DNA of 15,646 bases from JACVRW01 sp035705985 (GTDB lineage: Bacteria > Actinomycetota > Thermoleophilia > Solirubrobacterales > Thermoleophilaceae). This document shows, in pieces, positions 13,127-15,646 of this stretch (its first letter is position 1; each line of letters opens with the position of its first letter). Both the position numbers and the translations under genes were made by a program. The notes beneath the pieces are model-generated. The model saw only the letters and a program-made list of their open reading frames with translations, did no database searches and was not told the DNA's origin. Location of the stretch: NCBI GenBank assembly GCA_035705985.1, contig DASSVP010000050.1, positions 1 through 15,646 of the forward strand. The letters run 5' to 3'.

Positions 13127-14263
13127 ATGAACGGCGACCTCAAGATCACGCCTGCGCAGCTGGCCTACCGAACGGTGCTGCTCGCCGCCGGGCTCCTGCT
13201 GTTCGGGCTGCTATTTCGCCAGCTCGTCACGCTGCTGCTGGCGATCCTCACCGTGGTCATCCTGGCGATCCCCCTGGCGGCCGCCGCGCGCAAGCTCGAG
13301 CGCTTCGGCGTGCCGCGGCCGGTCGGCGCGCTCGTGACGCTGCTCGGGGGGCTGGCAGCGCTCGGCCTCCTGATCTACCTCCTGATCCCGCCGTTCGTGG
13401 ACCAGACGAACGAGTTCGTGGAGGACGTCCCGGCCATCGTCAAGGACCTCGAGAAGGTATACGCGGACATCACGGGGCAGAGCACGGGGGAGGTCGGCGA
13501 CAAGGTCCAGCGCTTCTTCGAGCGCTACACCGACGACCCGGACAGGTTGATCGGCCCGCTCACCTCGATCGGCCTGAACGTGGCCGGCATCCTCGGCGCG
13601 CTTGTCCTGATCCTGATCACCGCGTACTACATCGCGATCAGGCCCGACCCGCTCGTGAACGGCCTTGTGCGCCTCGCTCCACCGCCGCGGCGCGAGCACC
13701 TCCGGCACGTGCTGGGCCGTATCCGCCAGTCGTGGATCGGCTGGATGGAGGGCGTGGCGATCGACATGCTCGTCACCGGCGTGATGCTCTACGTCGCGCT
13801 CACGATCGTCGGCCTCGACTTCGCGATCTTCTTCGCCGTCCTGTCCGCGCTGCTCGTGGTGGTGCCCTACTTCGGCGCGATCGCCGGCGCCATCCCGCCA
13901 ACGCTGTTCGCGCTCACCGACTCGCCCGGAAAGGCGCTGCTCGTGCTCGGCGCGTACATCCTGGTGCAGCAGCTCGAGAGCAACGTGACGATCCCGGTGA
14001 TCATGGCCCAGCGCGTGAGGCTGCACCCGGCCGTGATCGCGATCGGCGTGGTCGTGGTCGGTCAGCTGTTCGGGTTCGTCGGCCTGTTCGTGGCCGTGCC
14101 CATCCTGTCGCTGATCATCATCGCCGTGGAGGAGTTCTGGGTGAAGCCGATCGAGGAGGGCCACGCCGTGGACCGAAGATCGGAGATAGAGCTGCCCGAG
14201 CCGCTCGAGCGCCGGCTCGAGCCGGACGAGGACGAGGCCCCGCCGCTCAGGCCGGCGTCGTGA
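13127..14263 (+). CDS. AI-2E family (PerM/YdiK-like) membrane transporter
   Basis: A 378-residue polytopic membrane protein. Two hydrophobic segments at the N-terminus (residues about 15-50) and a third near 63-90 are followed by a soluble, charged insertion (DQTNEFVEDVPAIVKDLEKVY...). Four or five more spans come after it. The family signatures PYFGAIAGAIPP and the late QQLESNVTIPVIMAQRVRLHPAVIAIGVVVVGQLFG are clear. The name reflects one member linked to autoinducer-2 export; other members are Na+(Li+)/H+ antiporters or permeases, so no quorum-sensing role is claimed here. The C-terminal 40 residues are an acidic, Pro-rich cytoplasmic tail. The gene follows the hairpin at 13065-13095 and converges on a small membrane ORF 4 bases away. 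Confidence 0.92.
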   Translation: MNGDLKITPAQLAYRTVLLAAGLLLFGLLFRQLVTLLLAILTVVILAIPLAAAARKLERFGVPRPVGALVTLLGGLAALGLLIYLLIPPFVDQTNEFVEDVPAIVKDLEKVYADITGQSTGEVGDKVQRFFERYTDDPDRLIGPLTSIGLNVAGILGALVLILITAYYIAIRPDPLVNGLVRLAPPPRREHLRHVLGRIRQSWIGWMEGVAIDMLVTGVMLYVALTIVGLDFAIFFAVLSALLVVVPYFGAIAGAIPPTLFALTDSPGKALLVLGAYILVQQLESNVTIPVIMAQRVRLHPAVIAIGVVVVGQLFGFVGLFVAVPILSLIIIAVEEFWVKPIEEGHAVDRRSEIELPEPLERRLEPDEDEAPPLRPAS

Positions 14264-14267
14264 CGCC

Positions 14268-14360
14268 CTAACTCAACTTCGCGATCGCTATCGCCGCGCC
14301 GATCAGCACGAAGATCACGATCAGGACCTGCATCACGATCCAGAAGCGTGGCAGCTGCAC
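14268..14360 (-). CDS. Probable 30-residue single-span membrane peptide
   Basis: An unlisted short frame starting at the GTG at 14360 and ending at a TAG (14270-14268). It encodes 30 residues: a short Gln-Leu-Pro-Arg-Phe-Trp head, about 20 residues rich in Ile/Val/Leu/Ala without a charge (from WIVMQVLIVIF onward), and an Ala-Lys-Leu-Ser end. That is the layout of a single transmembrane helix. Codon third positions are almost all G or C, as in the neighbouring real genes. It begins 11 bases after the stop of the response regulator on the same strand, so it may be co-transcribed. No Shine-Dalgarno site is visible. No family is recognised; coding status is inference from composition and position. 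Confidence 0.5.
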   Translation of the reverse strand: MQLPRFWIVMQVLIVIFVLIGAAIAIAKLS

Positions 14361-14371
14361 GACGGGCGGCG

Positions 14372-14995
14372 CTACTCGATGATCGCCTGACGAAGCGCGA
14401 TCGCCACGGCGTGCACGCGCGTGTCGGCCTCGAGCTTGAGGATCGCGCGCTTCGTATCCGACTTCACGGTCTCGGCGCTGAGCCCGATCCGCCGCGCGAC
14501 CTCCTCGGTGTGGAGCCCCTCGGCGAGCAGCTGGAGGATCTCGCGCTCGCGCTCGGACAGCGGCGCGTCGGGCCCGACCTGCGACATCAGGAGCGCGGGC
14601 GACAACGACGGATCGACGAACGGCTTGCCGGCCGTGACGGTCCTGATCGCGCGAAGGAGGTCCTCGGGAGGCGAGCCCTTCATCACGTAGCCGCGCGCGC
14701 CCGCCGCGATCGCGTCGGAGAGCAGGCGCTTGTCCCCGTACGCCGAGAACATGACCGTCTTCACCTCCGGCGCGGCCTCGGCGATCCGCTTGACGGCGGA
14801 GATCCCGTCGATGCCCGGAAGGCGGACGTCCATGATCACGACCTCGGGGCGGTGGCGCTTCACGGCTTCGATCACTTCCTCACCGTTCTCGACCGACCCC
14901 ACCAGCTCAAGATCGGGGGCCAGTCCGAACATGAGGCCGAGACCTTGCCGCACCGTTGGATGATCGTCCACGGCGAGGCAGCGGGTCATTGTCAT
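14372..14995 (-). CDS. NarL/FixJ-type (LuxR-family) response regulator
   Basis: A 207-residue two-component transcription regulator. The receiver domain (1-120) has Asp10, Asp11, the phospho-acceptor Asp56 in VIMDVRLPGIDG, Ser84 and Lys106 (GYVMKGSP). The C-terminal HTH begins at LSEREREILQLLAEG (146-160), with EVARRIGLSAETVKSD as recognition helix region. The last part of the HTH (KSDTKRAILKLEADTR) departs from the usual KTHVxNILxKL. No histidine kinase is in the window, so it is an orphan here. The start is ambiguous: ATG 14995 is preceded by AGGGTGG, and the ATG at 14989 and GTG at 15004 are also in frame. It is divergent from a universal stress protein gene, with 54 bases between starts. 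Confidence 0.92.
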   Translation of the reverse strand: MTMTRCLAVDDHPTVRQGLGLMFGLAPDLELVGSVENGEEVIEAVKRHRPEVVIMDVRLPGIDGISAVKRIAEAAPEVKTVMFSAYGDKRLLSDAIAAGARGYVMKGSPPEDLLRAIRTVTAGKPFVDPSLSPALLMSQVGPDAPLSEREREILQLLAEGLHTEEVARRIGLSAETVKSDTKRAILKLEADTRVHAVAIALRQAIIE

Positions 14996-15002
14996 CTGTA
15001 CC

Positions 15003-15008
15003 ACCCTA
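15003..15008 (-). promoter_or_regulatory. -10-like box of the response regulator gene
   Basis: TAGGGT on the minus strand lies 7 bases before the ATG at 14995. The same bases (AGGGTGG) could instead serve as a ribosome binding site if transcription starts further upstream. Confidence 0.3.
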
Positions 15009-15013
15009 GTACG

Positions 15014-15043
15014 TGGACCGCGAAAGGGCCATCGGCATATGAT
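15014..15043 (+). promoter_or_regulatory. Promoter of the universal stress protein gene
   Basis: TGGACC (15014-15019, 4 of 6 to TTGACA), an 18-base spacer and TATGAT (15038-15043, 5 of 6 to TATAAT) form the best sigma-70-like promoter in the window. The GTG start lies exactly 6 bases after TATGAT, predicting a leaderless message. Confidence 0.6.
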
Positions 15044-15049
15044 GCGCGC

Positions 15050-15493
15050 GTGTTCTCCTCAATGGTCGTTGGAACCGATGGCTCGGAGACCGCGGGCGAG
15101 GCCGTGCGCCAGGCGGCCGAGTTGGCGCAGAAGGTCGGAGCGAAGGTCCACCTCGTGAGCGCGTACGAGCCCGTGCCCGAGGGACGCCTTCGGGAGGAGC
15201 GCCAGCAGGTGCCAGGGGACCTCCAGTGGATGGTGAACCCGCGCGAGGACGTCGCGGAGACGCTCGAGCAGGCGGCGACCGCGCTGCGCGAGTCCGGAGT
15301 CGACGTCGAGACGCACGCGCGCGAGGGCGATCCCGCCGACGCGATCCTCGACGTGGCCGAGGAGGAGCGCGCGGACCTGATCGTCGTCGGGAACAAGGGC
15401 ATGACCGGTGCAAAGCGCTTCCTGCTCGGCAGCGTCCCGAACAAGGTCTCGCATCACGCTCCCTGCAGCGTGATGATCATCCGGACGACCTAG
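15050..15493 (+). CDS. Universal stress protein (UspA family)
   Basis: A 147-residue single-domain Usp protein, probably cytoplasmic and homodimeric. The first strand SMVVGTDGSETAGEAVRQAAELA and the ATP-binding pattern Gly-x2-Gly-x9-Gly-Ser (GNKGMTGAKRFLLGS), followed by VPNKVSHHAPCSVMII, identify the ATP-binding subfamily. Such proteins are induced under starvation, hypoxia or oxidative stress; the precise role here is unknown. The start is GTG 15050, which gives the usual short lead-in before the first strand and sits 6 bases after a TATGAT box. ATG 15062 is a possible internal alternative. It is divergent from the response regulator gene, which may control it (inference), and converges on the protease gene with 13 bases between stops. 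Confidence 0.95.
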   Translation: MFSSMVVGTDGSETAGEAVRQAAELAQKVGAKVHLVSAYEPVPEGRLREERQQVPGDLQWMVNPREDVAETLEQAATALRESGVDVETHAREGDPADAILDVAEEERADLIVVGNKGMTGAKRFLLGSVPNKVSHHAPCSVMIIRTT

Positions 15494-15506
15494 CCGCGAG
15501 GCCGGC

Positions 15507-15646
15507 CTAGGGCGCCGGGCGCAGCGCGGCGGCCGCGTCCACGAGACCCGCGCCGTAGCGGTCCGGGCGGTCCGTGTGCCGCGCGGTGGCCTCGAGGTGC
15601 GCCTCGACGGCGCGCGGCGAGGGGTTCGGGCCGAGCCGCTCGGACG
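15507..15646 (-). CDS. C-terminal end of a probable S8 (subtilisin-like) protease (partial)
   Basis: The right edge of the window lies inside a minus-strand frame that ends at a TAG (15509-15507). The 45 visible residues contain PRAVEAHLEATARH followed by YGAGLVDAAAAL. The YGAGLVDA segment after a helix of type V..L..TA is the usual end of the subtilase catalytic domain. The catalytic Asp, His and Ser lie outside the window, so activity and export signals cannot be judged. The protein seems to end directly after the catalytic domain, with a short Arg-Pro-Ala-Pro tail and no C-terminal anchor. Confidence 0.75.
   Translation of the reverse strand, partial: SERLGPNPSPRAVEAHLEATARHTDRPDRYGAGLVDAAAALRPAP

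Noticed and set aside
13127..14263. Quorum-sensing (AI-2) export system
   Set aside because: The family name alone does not show AI-2 transport; no luxS or other AI-2 gene is in the window, and many members are ion or general permeases.
14348..15049. Long plus-strand extension before the universal stress protein
   Set aside because: It is antisense to the response regulator; family similarity begins only at GTG 15050, right after a good promoter.

Overview
The window is very GC-rich bacterial chromosome with GC-dominated third codon positions. Its gene content points to a high-GC actinobacterium, perhaps of the Thermoleophilia/Solirubrobacterales kind: a NucS/EndoMS mismatch endonuclease, an F420-type LLM oxidoreductase, many GTG starts and start codons that look leaderless. 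The lineage is inferred from gene families; no rRNA is present. I see no tRNA, rRNA, CRISPR array, insertion sequence or prophage gene. Genes are packed tightly and no stretch over 300 bases lacks a gene.

Left part (1-6026): the tail of an unidentified plus-strand gene, then a secreted LVIVD-type beta-propeller protein. It converges on, and overlaps the end of, a minus-strand Baeyer-Villiger-type flavin monooxygenase. That gene is head-to-head with a SnoaL-like protein. The SnoaL-like gene in turn shares a CTAG stop overlap with a minus-strand operon of MFS transporter, SRPBCC protein and cupin.

Middle (6110-11935): a plus-strand operon holds a YceH/UPF0502 protein with a Pro/Ala repeat linker and two consecutive Nudix proteins, the first with a ruined catalytic box. 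The second Nudix gene overlaps the end of minus-strand msrA. Divergent from msrA, with overlapping -10-like boxes, is an overlapping operon of cytochrome P450, LLM-class F420-type oxidoreductase and PPK2 polyphosphate kinase. PPK2 overlaps the end of minus-strand nucS.

Right part (12061-15646): a PlsC acyltransferase (minus), a CsbD-like stress protein with a strong hairpin after it, an AI-2E-family membrane protein, a probable 30-residue single-span membrane peptide (minus), a NarL/LuxR response regulator (minus), a divergent universal stress protein, and the C-terminal end of a probable S8 (subtilisin-like) protease entering from the right edge (minus).

Most genes are housekeeping or stress-related (MsrA, NucS, Nudix, UspA, CsbD, PPK2) mixed with small-molecule oxidation enzymes (BVMO, P450, LLM, SnoaL, SRPBCC). 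I found no clear novel system. The most notable signals are a recurring TANNNT box 6-10 nt before start codons, the overlapping gene architecture, the degenerate Nudix partner, the P450-LLM-PPK2 operon and the small membrane peptide.
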